Below, piece after piece: positions 47,318-59,319 of a stretch of 64,000 nt of DNA. Source of the stretch: Grammothele lineata (lineage: Eukaryota > Basidiomycota > Agaricomycetes > Polyporales > Polyporaceae). Numbering within the stretch: position 1 is the stretch's first letter; each line of letters opens with the position of its first letter. The notes under the pieces were generated by a model. The model did no database searches. It had not been told where the DNA came from and worked only from the letters and a program-made list of their open reading frames with translations. The stretch covers positions 40,483 to 104,482 of the forward strand of contig NDFF03000148.1 in assembly GCA_002150815.3 (NCBI GenBank), read 5' to 3'. The position numbers were made by a program, and so were the translations under genes.

Positions 47318-47660
47318 TCGATGCCGCCTGCTCTTAGCTCTGCCACTGCCGCCGAACGTCCGCGCGCCAACACCGTCGGCGTCGACGACACTGTCGCAAG
47401 ACACATCAGGGGGGCGTCGACGACACTGACGCAAGACACACCAGGGGTGCGCCGACCGACGGCTCCGACAGCAAACCCGATCCCGCACGGACCGAGGTTG
47501 AGCCCGGCCAGGGTCACAAGCGCCGACAACGAACCCTCTGATTCTGCCCAGGTCGTTGCCAAGCAGACCGGGTTCGCTGCTCGCCCACGCTTGACGGCTG
47601 AGGCAAAGCGCAAACGTCTCCTGGGGAAGTTCCCTGGCAAGACACCGGAGGAGGCCCTGG
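47318..47660 (+). CDS. Possible coding exon of an unrecognised, decayed gene
   Basis: A plus-strand frame (open 47216-48106) begins convincingly at MPPALSSATAAERP (near 47321). It is Ser/Thr/Pro-rich and ends with a basic segment, TAEAKRKRLLGKFPGKTPEE, just before a GTATGT donor at about 47660. After about 50 bases another phase reads 'FDYFFSPEIVFQERDAIVHR', and further protein-like sequence (DENSTGSVMCRHKLCEPADS) occurs near 47885. I recognise no family. The pieces could be exons of one gene of about 1 kb. Confidence 0.3.
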
Positions 47661-48199
47661 GTATGTCCGCCGATTTCTCCCTCTGCCTCGTTGTTGGGCC
47701 CTTTCATGGATCATTTGGCGCTTCGACTACTTCTTCTCGCCAGAAATCGTGTTCCAGGAGAGGGACGCTATCGTTCATCGCTTCCGTTACAGGGAGTCAG
47801 TATCGTTCACATCCACTCGTTGTTTTCATGCTCATCCGACTATGCATGCGTTCCTCTAAGTTTGTGGATCGCCGATTGGGCGGGCGACGAGAACTCGACC
47901 GGCAGCGTCATGTGCCGTCACAAACTCTGCGAACCGGCCGATTCAGCAGAGGTGCAGTTGATCGAGTTGAATGCTGCCGACGTGACGTACTCTCCAGGTT
48001 GCCAGCTCGTCTACGATTCTTCTTCACGATGGGGTGTGCGCGCTGCCGTCGACCCTTCGCGTTCGTTCAAGACCCCGAGTCTCAACAAATTTTGGCTATG
48101 CTGTAACAGAAAGTCAAGATTCGGCCTTGCTTTACGGCGGCGCACGACATTCACGTCATTCCCGAGCACTTGAAGGCGCCACTTTGTTCCAAGTGATTC

Positions 48200-49425
48200 C
48201 CACCACATCTCAGTACTAGTGCTCTCGTCCGTGCTCAACGGGATCTCGCATCTTCAGGAGTTCCCAGGATGCGTGCACATCTACGTTGATGGGTAGACTA
48301 GCCCGAACGTTTACTCGTTCTTGAGCATTATTGCCCACCAATACGACGGTACCCAACTGTAGAATCTCATTTTGGGCTGGACTTCCTGAGGTTCTTCCAA
48401 CTACCCTAATTTTCACTCGGGGCGACAAGCTGATGGCTGTAACGCAAACTCAAGGGCTCGGACACCGGCAGGTACCTTGCGTCGGGGCTTGTCGAACCGC
48501 TCAAGGAGTATGGGCTAGAGAAGAAGGTAAGCTGTCTGCGCTTCTATTACTATATGATCTCGACGCGGTGATATACTTGCAGATCTTGGGCATCACCAGC
48601 GAGAATGCTCACACCAATAATGTGATGACGAAGGAAATGCTTTGGAAATGCTTGCCCTCGTTCCCGAGATACGTGGCATAGACGCGTGCGTGGGCTGTTT
48701 CGGGTACGTTCTAAGCCTCATCGTTCAAGTTAGTTATGTCGAGACGATGAGTGCGCTCGCAGGTTGTTCATGTTGTTGAGACAGTCATCTCGCGCCTCAT
48801 CAGGGAAAACCGGAAACGCGATCGAGTGCTACGTTTATAGTGATGAAGCCCCCCTTATCCGCCTCACGAGTCACCCGCAAGACGCGCCTCATGTATTGTA
48901 TTGTAGTCCTGCGGCATAACGTGCTTAAATATTGTACATCTCATTCCCGAAGACGCCTCCGAATACCTCTTGCCACGGGCGTCGCGCAAGGCATCACGTC
49001 TCTGCGCGTTCGCGTTGGCTCTGCTGACAAACTGCCTGCCGCACACCGGGACGGCGCGCGACCTTCTCTCAGGCCTCCCACCTCCTGCATCCTTCTTCGC
49101 CGCCCCTGCGCGTTCCTTCCTCTGCCTGCTGCGAGATATATCGCTGCCTTTACATTGTTTGCGTTGCCAACTTGCGGGGTCTCGCCAAGACCCTATAAGC
49201 AGTCGCAATCGTTTTTGGGGTTGCTGGTATTTTTCAACTGGCTGCGGTGCACCCCTTACCCTCCTCTGCACACTGCTCGCCCGTCCTCCTTCAATCAACC
49301 CATATCCTATCACCCTGTCTTAGGTCGCTGGAGCCCCTGTACTGATGTCGCTTGCTCCTCGGCCCGGGAAGCATGTTCGGAGACGTCTGTGGCTGACCAC
49401 TAACCCCTTCAATTCAGCCTCAAGT
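48200..49425. other. No gene recognised
   Basis: Short frames; a 187-codon plus-strand frame at 48840-49403 has no domain and a minus-strand frame overlaps it. The last 150 bases lead into the direct repeat at 49426. Confidence 0.35.
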
Positions 49426-50290
49426 TGAGATTAACGTGTGCATTGTGACCGCACATCAGAACAAAGATTCAGGGTCCGTAGCACAAGTGGTGACCCCTGC
49501 GTGCGGTATAGACCTGGCTATACCCCCAGGCTGTTGCATGCCGTATAGAAGCATAGTACCCGGTAGTACCCAGTAGTAAGCACCGCGGTTGACCTTCTTG
49601 CACTCCAGAGTGTTCTGTAGTACACACTACGGAATCATAGCTCTTTGTAGCGTCCCGCGAGGCCTTGTTGTACGCTAAGAATTATTGTGGGATGGTGTCT
49701 GACATGATAGACACATATAGCGCGGCTGCACTGTAGCTATAGCATGGTTGTTGTTTTCATAGGTTGCCGCAAGGGGAGAGACATGGGGGCAACAAAGTCG
49801 CGTCTTATTAAACAAGCACTATAGCTACAATATAGGGTGGACTACACAACCGCGAGGTATGCGTTATGGGATATATGAAGCGTGTAGTGGAAAGAACGAG
49901 CATTGGAAGTCCGAAGCGGTGACAGAGTACTTGCAGGGACATGGGCGAGATCACACATAGAAGATGTTGGCGAGAGAGGACTTCTTCAGACAGTACAATC
50001 ATCGGTGAATGAGAATGCGAGAGGAACATAGAGCAGATAGAGGGTATGTATCGACAAGAGGAAAGACTCCAAGGGAAGGGATGAGGAGAGGAGAGGGGGC
50101 CGCCATAGTCGCTGTCAGGAAAGAGGAGACACACCTGTGTAGGAACCGTCGCAGAGATGATCTATCCTCCAGCAGACTTTGTATATATGACCTCGACCGA
50201 AGTCCGAGACCAGATCCGCAGAACAAGCTTGCACACTTGGACGGAGGCCCGAAGAGTGCTAAAACTCACCTGACTCAGAGAGCGGCTCGC
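49426..50290. repeat. Diverged direct repeat, left copy
   Basis: Begins TGAGATTAACGT and shares with the copy at 56203 the blocks GCATTGTGACC, ACACATATAG-type spacers, TACACACTACGG and TCATAGCTCTTTGTAGCG. A minus-strand tract then encodes similar peptides in both copies (CRYIPSICSMFLSHSHSP here). Start-to-start spacing is 6777 bases. It could be an old long terminal repeat or a dispersed non-autonomous repeat. Confidence 0.6.
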
Positions 50291-51736
50291 AGGGCTACTG
50301 CGGTACGAGTATGTATAGTCAACCCAAGGTAAGAGACATTGTAAGTAGAGTAGAACATGTAGAAAACGAGATATAGACGTAGCCAGAAGGGGAAAGAGGA
50401 GGGCGCGAGCGGGAGCCTCGGAGGCTCGGTACGGCATACTCCGGGTGCGCATATATTAGGGGATGCGTCGGGTTGTCTTGAGTGCGGTACGACTGCGAGT
50501 GCCGTCGCGCAGCGTCGGGAGTCGGTTGCGACTTGGACTGGACACATTTTGAGTGTTCGCGATCGTTCTCGGCGGGCCGTCGAGGCCAGGGTCGATCGTG
50601 GATCGAACAGTCGCGGTTGGTTTGCAGGTCGAAATTGCGGTCGCGGGCGCGTCGCCGCCGGTAATGGTGAGGTTGCGGTCACGAGTGCGTCGCGGTGTGA
50701 TACCAAGCTGACATACACAGTTGGCAATACATCAACGATGCAGCCTGTTTCTAGTCTGTCTTAGTGGTTCTTCGTGGCCGGTCTTGTGTTTGACTCGCTC
50801 TTCATCTCTGCATGTCTCGAAGGTAACTATAGGTAGTACACTTCTGGCAACGATGCTTGAATTCAGCTCACTGCTTGCATGAGAGGATTTACGAGCTCTT
50901 ACTCCTCGGCGAATGCGAAGAGCTACATCATGATGATAGGATAACTTGTCTTCTGCTGGTTGGTCGGGGTTGTGTAGGTCTCGGCCGTCGGCATCCTTTA
51001 ATGCTTAATCAGTAGCGCAAACATTCAGTCCGTACTACAGCTTAGTAGGGTAGAAATGTTGTGTCCTGCATGGCGTCTCGTGGACAGCCAATGAGGCTCT
51101 ATTGACCGTCTATCGAAGAGGCACATCACAGCGCTCTGGACGTTTGCGCAGGCGGGCAAGCCCGACCTCCTCCCCCCCTATGTAATTCATCTTCGCCTCA
51201 CTCCCTCCAAGTAAAATGTCTTTATGGTTTACGCTCCTACTCCACACGATCTACTTCGTGGAGCCGTTGACGTTGATTGCCTGCGGGAATACCTACGCGC
51301 TGCTCGGAGTCACTGGCAGCCTCTTCAAGTAAGGCACGAGGTGGAATTTGCGAGTAATATGAGATCCTTACCACTCGCTATCCTATGTCAAACGGAGATG
51401 CTACTACTTGCGTGCATTTTTCACCATTGATATCCCTCTATGTAGTCGAGGTCTCGTTCTTCTCACGAGGGTGAAAGAGTCAAGGCGCGGCTCGTCTGCT
51501 GGGCATTTAGCGAAACGCGTGCGTCGAGATCTTGACGCGTCGTCGGAGATCAAAATGCCTGCTGACAAACTCCGAATGGCAACCTACGGTATTGCCCCCT
51601 CGAATTGATGCAGACTATATCATGCTAGGGTCACTAACTTCGTTCTACTGACTGAACTACTCCTGCGTCGAACACGACCTTGTTGTCGCACTCGTCTCAA
51701 TCCACGAGCTCCCCGTTATCCTCGAACTCTTCAATC
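50291..51736. other. No gene recognised upstream of the 499-aa gene
   Basis: Short frames only. A plus-strand stretch near 51480-51600 (RRGSSAGHLAKRVRRDLDAS, then SEIKMPADKLRMATYG) is protein-like and might be an upstream exon of the next gene, but no splice acceptor in the right phase was found. Confidence 0.35.
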
Positions 51737-53355
51737 ATGCCGTCAAGCTCCCCTGCCCAGTCAGAACCGGAAATTCCGGGATTGTTCAGAGCCATTCCCG
51801 ACGCGATCGCCTTCATAGCACCCCAGCCCCGGCCCTCTATCGGTTTGCCTTGGAACACGTATGCAACGCCTCAGAAACCTCCACTCAACGCCGCTGTACT
51901 GGCCCTTGGTCCGTTGATAGAGAATCCAACTACCACTACGGCTCTTCCCCCCCGTGCGAACAGCCTGGCCAGAAATCGTGTGTCCTCGGCTCCCATGACA
52001 CCGAGTCCTCTCCGTCTGTCCTACAAGCCTCCGGAAGTCTATGGCTGCACGGTGCCGTCGAAGACCGCACCGTATCAAACGTCGAGAGCGATGCCGGACG
52101 CCGGTATCCTTGCTCATGCCTCGAACATGAGCGCAGGACCTACGGTCATGCCGTTTGCCACGTCGCAACAGTCTAGTGCGGTTCAACCGGACGTCGTGCT
52201 AGGTGGGCTTCTAATGGCACAGGTATATAGTTGATGTGTTGTACAATGGTGAGCATATGCTGACTACTACCTTATTCTAGGCTCTGCCGCCAATGCTGGC
52301 CAATACCCCCCCCATCCTGTCCTTGTCATCCCCGGGCTCCGCTGCCCCCAGCCAGATCAACATAGCTCTACCCTCGTCCGCGTCATCCCCGAATACCACC
52401 CCCTCGGTTCAAATCGACTTGAACGCTCCTCCAACTTCATTCTTGTCATCTTCACACGCTCCCTCTCCCCTCCCCCGCGCCGACGAGGTTCACACTCCTC
52501 CCTCTCCAGCCTTGTCGATTTCTGATGCCGCTCCCCCGTGCCTCCTGCTCGGCAATCCCCCTCCACCGATGGCCTCGTCTTCTACGGATGCCGCTTTCAC
52601 ACAAACCATTCGGTCTACTTTGGTGTCCTCAAGTAAAGTATCTCCACTCCCATTCATCCATCAGGACAAGCGCGGCGACTATAATATCGACGGCTGCGAA
52701 GACAGGGAACTTCGAAATATCCTCCAGTACCTTACTGCTAAGGACTGGGGGGTCGAATGGTACGATTGTCTTAAAGATCTCATCAGAATGGAACGCCTCG
52801 CCAGTTTCACTGCACGGGGGGAATTGAGTGCGCTCATGACGTCTAGACCCCAAGAAGTCGCCGATTGGATGAACTGTCAACGGCCCCTCCATTCAGATCA
52901 TGTGATCAACAATATCGACGAGTTCATTGAGAGTTGGTGGGGCTGGTGGAGGGCTAGCCTCCCATTCGCAGCCGGACAAGTGTATCAGCGGGCTAGCGAT
53001 GTCGCCGCCTCTGAGGAGTGCGACTGGTCATCAATGTTTGCGACTGGTGCGAACGGGCTCAGTCTTTTCGTGCTTTGTTTGGCGTGGTGGCATGGTCATC
53101 TGGTCACACGTTGTCGCAAGCTGGTCAGCGCAAGCCATTGGCATGCCTGGCTTGAAGCTGTGACCGACGTCGCATTCGCCTTCAACGCCATCAACGACTG
53201 TGTGAAGGAGGTTGTGCCGAAAAGCTTTATTGGGTGAGTTCTGCATCTGATATTAAGGTTCAATGATTGGGCTCACACTCTGCTTCGTTAATAGGAAGCG
53301 TAAGGCATTTGACAGAAGTAGTGCTCGGAACACCAAGCGCACTCGTCGCACTTGA
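51737..53355 (+). CDS. Intact 499-aa orphan of an agaricomycete-expanded family
   Basis: Three exons: 51737-52222, 52281-53233 and 53295-53355, with donors GTATAT and GTGAGT and acceptors CTAG and ATAG; the joined frame is 500 codons. The N-terminal ~310 residues are Ser/Pro-rich and probably disordered. The C-terminal domain is Trp-rich: DWGVEWYDCLKDLIRMERLA, TSRPQEVADWMNCQRP, ESWWGWWRASLPF, 'DWSSMFATGANGLSLFVLCL' and 'HWHAWLEAVTDVAFAFNAIN'. It ends in a bipartite basic nuclear signal split across the last intron (KRKAFDRSSARNTKRTRR). I know this 'RP-x-EV-x-x-W ... WW' pattern only from large families of hypothetical mushroom proteins. Nuclear location is inferred; function unknown. It sits between two direct repeats but carries no transposase feature. 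Confidence 0.72.
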
Positions 53356-56202
53356 ACTTGAAGCTCTCCCGCCCTGGCCCCACGCATAACGCTCACGCAC
53401 TCTCCGGTCATGACATGCCGTGGTTTGAACGCGAAGTCGTCTCTTACGCCTATCATTCTCGCCGTCACATGTCTTGAGCTATTCTGCCTACTCGTTAATT
53501 TCTCTCTCTCACTCCGTTAGCGTATGCTTTTGCGTTTGCTAATAATGATGTTTGTTCTCAGATCTCACCCCTTGTTGTCATGTGTGCCATCGTTATTACC
53601 CCCATACATAGTTGAATCAGTCGGCGCGCGATTATCCCACGACAGCCACACTGCGCTGGAACTTCGAAGCAGCGCGTCGCATCCTCAGCCATCAGCAATA
53701 TGCGCGCCGGTTTGATATCTCGCTATACTTTTCAGGGGCCATAAGTGGTACAATATCTTTGTGCGACGTGTGAGATGAAAGATTGCAGATAGTCCGCGGG
53801 TCATTTCCTTCATTGACCGCCTGACTATTCCGAGTCTAAGCGAGGTGTATAGTGTTGCCTTACAATACTTGGCAGCGATGCAATAGGTCGACCACAGCGC
53901 GTAGGCAGTGTATCTGTGACTTACCAAGTATTGAATAAGGGACGTCCCACGACGTGCTACAATGTGACTACCCTGGGATGTACGAGACAAAGCGCTACTT
54001 ATCATACGTGAGCATGCGAATGGCACTGGCAGCGCCGCGCCACCGTTGGCCGTTAGGTGTATGATAGTGCGTCATCATTCTGGGGAGCCACGCCCGCATC
54101 AAATAGCTTAAAGGGCATAAGGGCTTGCGAAGATGATGAGACTGCCGACTAGTAAAGCCGGAAATGTCTTAACGGTCTAAGCGAGAGTTAATGACGCCTA
54201 TGACTGTTATGACCGCATTAAAACGCATTATGACGGGTCGATTCAGACCATCGACCATTCTACTAAGACGAGCTGTCGAGTCTCGATCGTCTTGTTAAGA
54301 CTGCAGGTCCAACAAGACAGCCGGTAGACCAGCCTCGGCTCGCACGCAAAGCGGGGGTAGAAGTTACCTTTGAATCAGCGTCACAGTTGGCCTGAACATA
54401 CAGCTGCTTTCAAGACGATGAGCCCATTTTGAAAAAGAAAAATCGCGCAGTCGCTTGGGACGGACTTGGGCGGGCTTGCAGAACTGAATGGTCGGCCAGG
54501 CGGCGACGGGAAAGGCGAGTCGAGGCAACGTTTTCCCGTCCCGCGTAAGGCCTCGAACCGCTCATGATTGATCTTCGCCTCAGACAGCTGCGCGATTTTT
54601 TTCAAAAACGGGCCTATCGTTTTGAAAGCAGCTGTAACAGTGATACTACCCTACTACAAGTCTACTGCAAGCGAGCGAAGCCGTCTAGAGAGATTGCAGC
54701 TAGCACATTGCGTACTAGGTATGCAGTACAATTGCGCTGGCAGCCTACTTTGAGTGGCCATAACACGGCTGCTCATAGATGTGGAACGTTGAACATCAGG
54801 ACCGCACAGCCTGGCACCGAACGTTGATTTTGCCGCATCGAGACGCACTCTCCGCCCATGCTTTGGTGGCTAGGACAGTTAGCGCTAGAAAACCTACAGC
54901 CCTTATGCCCTCCTATCAATTATTCACGACGTTCAGTCCTTGAAAGTTGAAAGTACTGTTGCAGAACGCGAGTGTTGATCAAACCACCGCGTACAAGGGC
55001 GGTTATTGCGTCCGGCCGCAAAACGCGCAATTCCGCACACATTCGTACCAAACTTGCTATGATCGTTCTCATGGATATAAACAGCCTATATGTAAAGTAT
55101 CTCAGCTATCCGACTATGCATATCAAGCAAGATGGTCGCTGCACCCGTTCTCGCCCGCGCCGAGCCAAGAGCGTGGGCACGACCCGGACAGCCCTGCCAG
55201 GTGCAATGTCCTCTATCGCCGGGGCCGCCGAGCCCCACACCCTCGAGATCTGCGGAATCATTGTAAGCAGCCGGCGCACGTCGCGCGACGGGCCCGTTAC
55301 GCTCGCGATCTCCATCGGGTGCAGCGCGAACGTGCCAGCAACCGACGAGCCTTCGCTGAACGAAGTCAAGCTTATGGGGACTACTCTTGCCTTCGGAAGC
55401 AATTATTGCGCCAGAAATGACACTCCTGTGAATGACACACCTGATTCTGAACTCAAGGTAACGGGAGCTCGGCGAGTCCTCGAGACCCCGATGGGTGGCA
55501 TCGTCTTCGAGAATACGGCTAGAGACGTGGTGTGGAACAGCGCGTGCACGAGGAGGCGGTCGAGACGAGGGTTTGCGTGAGGGGCGCTGCTGCCTTGGGT
55601 GGTTGCGGCGGGCGAGTGAAGGGTGAGACGGTGAGCAGTGCTCGCAGCACGGCAGAGGAGACTTACGTCAGGCTAAAGATATGAACAACGGCACAAACAC
55701 CGTTGCTGCTGTTGTTCTCAGCATATTCTTAAATCTCCTCGATGGTGCCCGGGTAGGTCAAGGTCTGCTCGGAGGGAAATTGTAGGAAAGATCGTGCTTA
55801 GCGTGAACAAACGATGCGTGATATGCTTCCTACATACCTTGAAGATAGCATGGTCAACCCAGCAGTCGCCTATGCTTGTCTCCTTCGAACTTAAACTCCT
55901 GTTGATGGCGTGGCCTCAAGCTCAAGGCTATTGCACGGCTACATTAGCTTGAAGGAGCACTGACGGGAGTATATAGAGTCAGACAATTATCTACTGTTAT
56001 GGTGCGAGATGTTGATACTCACTTATATTAGCGCTAAATCAGTTGTCAGAGGTACACAAGGTAAGAGGGGGTAAGAGCGGTGCCAGCTGAGACGCAGTGG
56101 AAGGAGGGAGTTGGTCGCAATGAAAATAGTCGAAGAATAGAAGCGCCCAAACACGCCAGCCAGATAACAGATAAATCGATGACGCCTGACTCGACGCCAT
56201 CC
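53356..56202. other. No gene recognised; includes AT-rich motif cluster at 54105-54245
   Basis: The 54105-54245 stretch has spaced GGCATAAGGGC, GTTAATGACG, CATTAAAACGCATTATGACG words like the clusters at 4.7, 7.2 and 24.7 kb. A plus-strand frame at 54972-55580 (202 codons) and a minus-strand frame at 55106-55402 overlap, and neither shows a domain. Confidence 0.35.
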
Positions 56203-57030
56203 TGAGATTAACGTCTGCATTGTGACCACACATCAGAAAAAAGACCAAGAGTCTGTAGTACTAGTGGTAACTCTTGTGTGCTGTATAGACCTCGGTGTGC
56301 CCTATTGCATGTAGCACAGAGGCATAGCACGTGGTAGTACGGCAGTCGGCCCCGGCCCGTTGCACTCTGTAGCGTTATGTGGTACACACTACGGGGTCAT
56401 AGCTCTTTGTAGCGCCCCGCGCAACCCTATTGTACGCTAGAGATTATCGTGGTACGGCGCCTGACGTTGTAGACACAGGTAGCATTGTTGCACTATAGGA
56501 AAGTTGCTGATTTGATAAGTTGGCACACGAGGAGGGATATGGGGTCACATTGTATTAAGCAGGCACTATAGCTACGATACAGGAGACTACGCATCTGTAA
56601 GATTCGAGTTATGGGAGGGACGATCCATGCAGTGGAAAATACGAGCGTCGGAAGCTTACAGACGTGGGGGTGACAGAATGCTTGCGGGGTCATGGGCGGG
56701 ATCACACATAGAAAGATGTCTGCGAGCAGGGTTTTCTCGGACAGTACTAACACCAGTAGATTAAAATGCGAGAGGAGTGTGGAGCAGATAGAAGGAACAC
56801 GTTGACAAGAGGAGAGCAAGACCAGCCTGAGGAGGGAGGGGAGGGGACGGCCACAGCTGTCATCAGGCGAGAGGGAACGCACCTGGGGTAGGGACCGTTG
56901 CGGAGCAGATCTTCCAAGAGGCCTCCGGGCCACCATATACATCCAATTCAGCCGCAATCCGAGACTAGATTCGCAGAACGAGCTTGCACACTTTGAGGCC
57001 TGAGGAACGCTAGCGCTCACTTAATGAGAC
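56203..57030. repeat. Diverged direct repeat, right copy
   Basis: Begins TGAGATTAACGT and follows the left copy at 49426 block for block. The minus-strand tract reads CQRVPSICSTLLSHFNLLVL, matching CRYIPSICSMFLSHSHSP of the left copy. Estimated identity by eye is around 70-80 percent with indels, so the pair is old if it arose from one insertion. Confidence 0.6.
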
Positions 57031-59319
57031 CCGATTTGATACAGCGAGGTGTCGCACAGCCCGAGATTGCACCCCTACAAAGCCTAGCCAATGGGGATCG
57101 AGACGAGGATGTTCTAGAGGCGGGGAGTAGCAGCTGAGGCGGAGTCGGACAAGCGCTGGGAGGGCGGAAGAGATGTGACGAGAGCGGGTGAACTAGGTGG
57201 ATGCAAAAGAGATCAAACATAAGAGACGGACGAGATATGTCGAGCGAGTCGGCAGGAGAGACCATACAAAAGGAAACAAGTCTGTGTCAAGAACAAGAGG
57301 CGAGCAAGTCGACGGGCAGTGCAGCTGCAAGGCCGAAGCGCTGGATCACGTCATCGGCAATTTTAAGCGTCTCGTTACTCGAGTCATATTCTCGTGCAGC
57401 GTCCGAGTCGCCCTTCGTCTTTGCTCTTTCTCCTTGTCCGTCTCACCCTTCGGTCCTCGCTTCTAGTCTCTGCCACCTGTCTTTGCTCTGCCATCTGGTG
57501 TCTCTTTCGACATTCGCGAATAGATTCAGCGCGCGAGACGACGTCTCAAGATCCGCGGAAACTACTGAACATTCCCCGGGAACCTCCATTGTAAGCGCAG
57601 AATCACGCGAGTACATGCGATATTCGACCATGGCCAGGTACGTTTCGTAAAAGCTATGGTAATCGCATGTTATCTATTTCCCCGCGACCTCATTCCTCAC
57701 TGGCAGCATGACGCTTCTTAGCGAATCAGCGGTAGCGGGTACGGGTGAGGTCCGTGTGCTGTAGCAAGCTCTCCGACGACACACTCACGTATGTGCTACC
57801 TTCACAGGCTCAATGATACACAAGGGAGGAATGTTAGGGATTCTGCTAGTCTTTCCGGTGTGTTGCAATGGATTACCGTTTTAGTTCATGCTGAGGTGAG
57901 CATCATCGACCAGCCGGACCGCTTTTGAATCCCCTCTTCCCGTCCGGACAATCTGCACGACCATTTCTACCCTGCCTGGCGCACACGATCCCCGCACAAG
58001 ACGTTTCTCAGACGTACTTTCCTATCACGGAGACATTCGTTTAAGATGTCGCTGTCGCCGCCACAGAGCGCCAGGTGACGGTCAAATGTCGTGATGAGTG
58101 CGGGGACATACTGGGCGCACGGTGTGTAGCCTGCGAATAAGGTACGTTCGCTCTCTAACACGTCGTATAAGCGGAAGACGTTGCGAGAGGGCGCCATTTG
58201 CGCGCGAGGAGAAGACAGCGAGTGAGAAGTGGCGAGCGAGAGGATGGCGTATGAGGCGACTGCGAATTTCTGCATGCGGATTAGCCACGTCCATTGTGTG
58301 CACTAGTCGTGCATTTGTTCTTTCTATCCTACATTATGTATCGCTGTCGTATCAGCATGCATTGTCGACGTCTGTCGTTATCGATGAAACATTTCGTAAT
58401 CTCGATGTCCTCTAATGCAAGATATAGCTTCCACCCAATATTTACTACCGAGTAGCCCCTTCCGTGTCCCAGCTACAGCTTCTATGGCATACTCTATTGA
58501 TGGCCTGCTCATCTATCTAGTATCATCATGCCCAACAGAGGGGCGGGTACAGCGCATGTGAGGGGGGTTGCAACAGCGTTACAGCAACTATATGGACCAC
58601 ATCGTCCTATAGCGGTGAGCATTTTTTTACTGATGCTGAGCGGGAGGCTGGCAGCGGCTTATCAGGTATCACCCCGTCAGTGTAGTGCAACCACATGAAG
58701 TTACGATGGATACGAACCTTGATCTCGTAATATATATACAACTCATGTATCGTACCTACACAGCAGCGCTCTAGATACGACAGTGTTACCTACCCAGTGT
58801 CTCTGAGCCTCTCCCGTTAGGCTCCCTTCTCGCTCGACATCCCCGCGCGCTCCGCGCGTCGGCACTCGTGAGCCTTACAGGGTGCGCACACAGTACGGGG
58901 GCGGCATCGCGCATGCTCATACGTCTGGAGAATGATGCATACGAAAGCGGATGTACAACCGCACTCGTCTCGGAGTAGCAGACGGCGCGACAGTTAAGGT
59001 GATAAACCAGAAGCTTTGTGCTAGAGTTCAGCACTGTACACCTCATGTTAACCTGTCATGATTTGCGTTTGTTACACTGAGCTCTGACGAAGCAACCGCT
59101 GCCGGGGTCGTGTGGTTGGCAAGGCAGGGCGCATGTCCTCAGACGTACAATCAGGTAAGACGGCGCAGCGGCGCAGTGGTTAATTCTATGACTGGCACTC
59201 AATACAAGATAGCAGAATGACATTCGAGAAGAGACGTATACACGAGGGGGGTATGCAAGCTAAGAGACGGTACCAACACGAACGAACAAGGCCCGAGGAC
59301 TGAACCAAGCGTGATGACC
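57031..59319. other. No gene recognised
   Basis: Short frames on both strands; the longest minus-strand one (57967-58275, MAPSRNVFRLYDVLESERTL) has no known family. The region before 59320 should contain the terminator of the minus-strand helicase gene; no clear polyadenylation signal was picked out. Confidence 0.35.

Noticed and set aside
49426..57030. Calling the region an LTR retrotransposon
   Set aside because: No reverse transcriptase, integrase, gag, primer-binding site or clear TG..CA termini were found, and the two repeats are strongly diverged.
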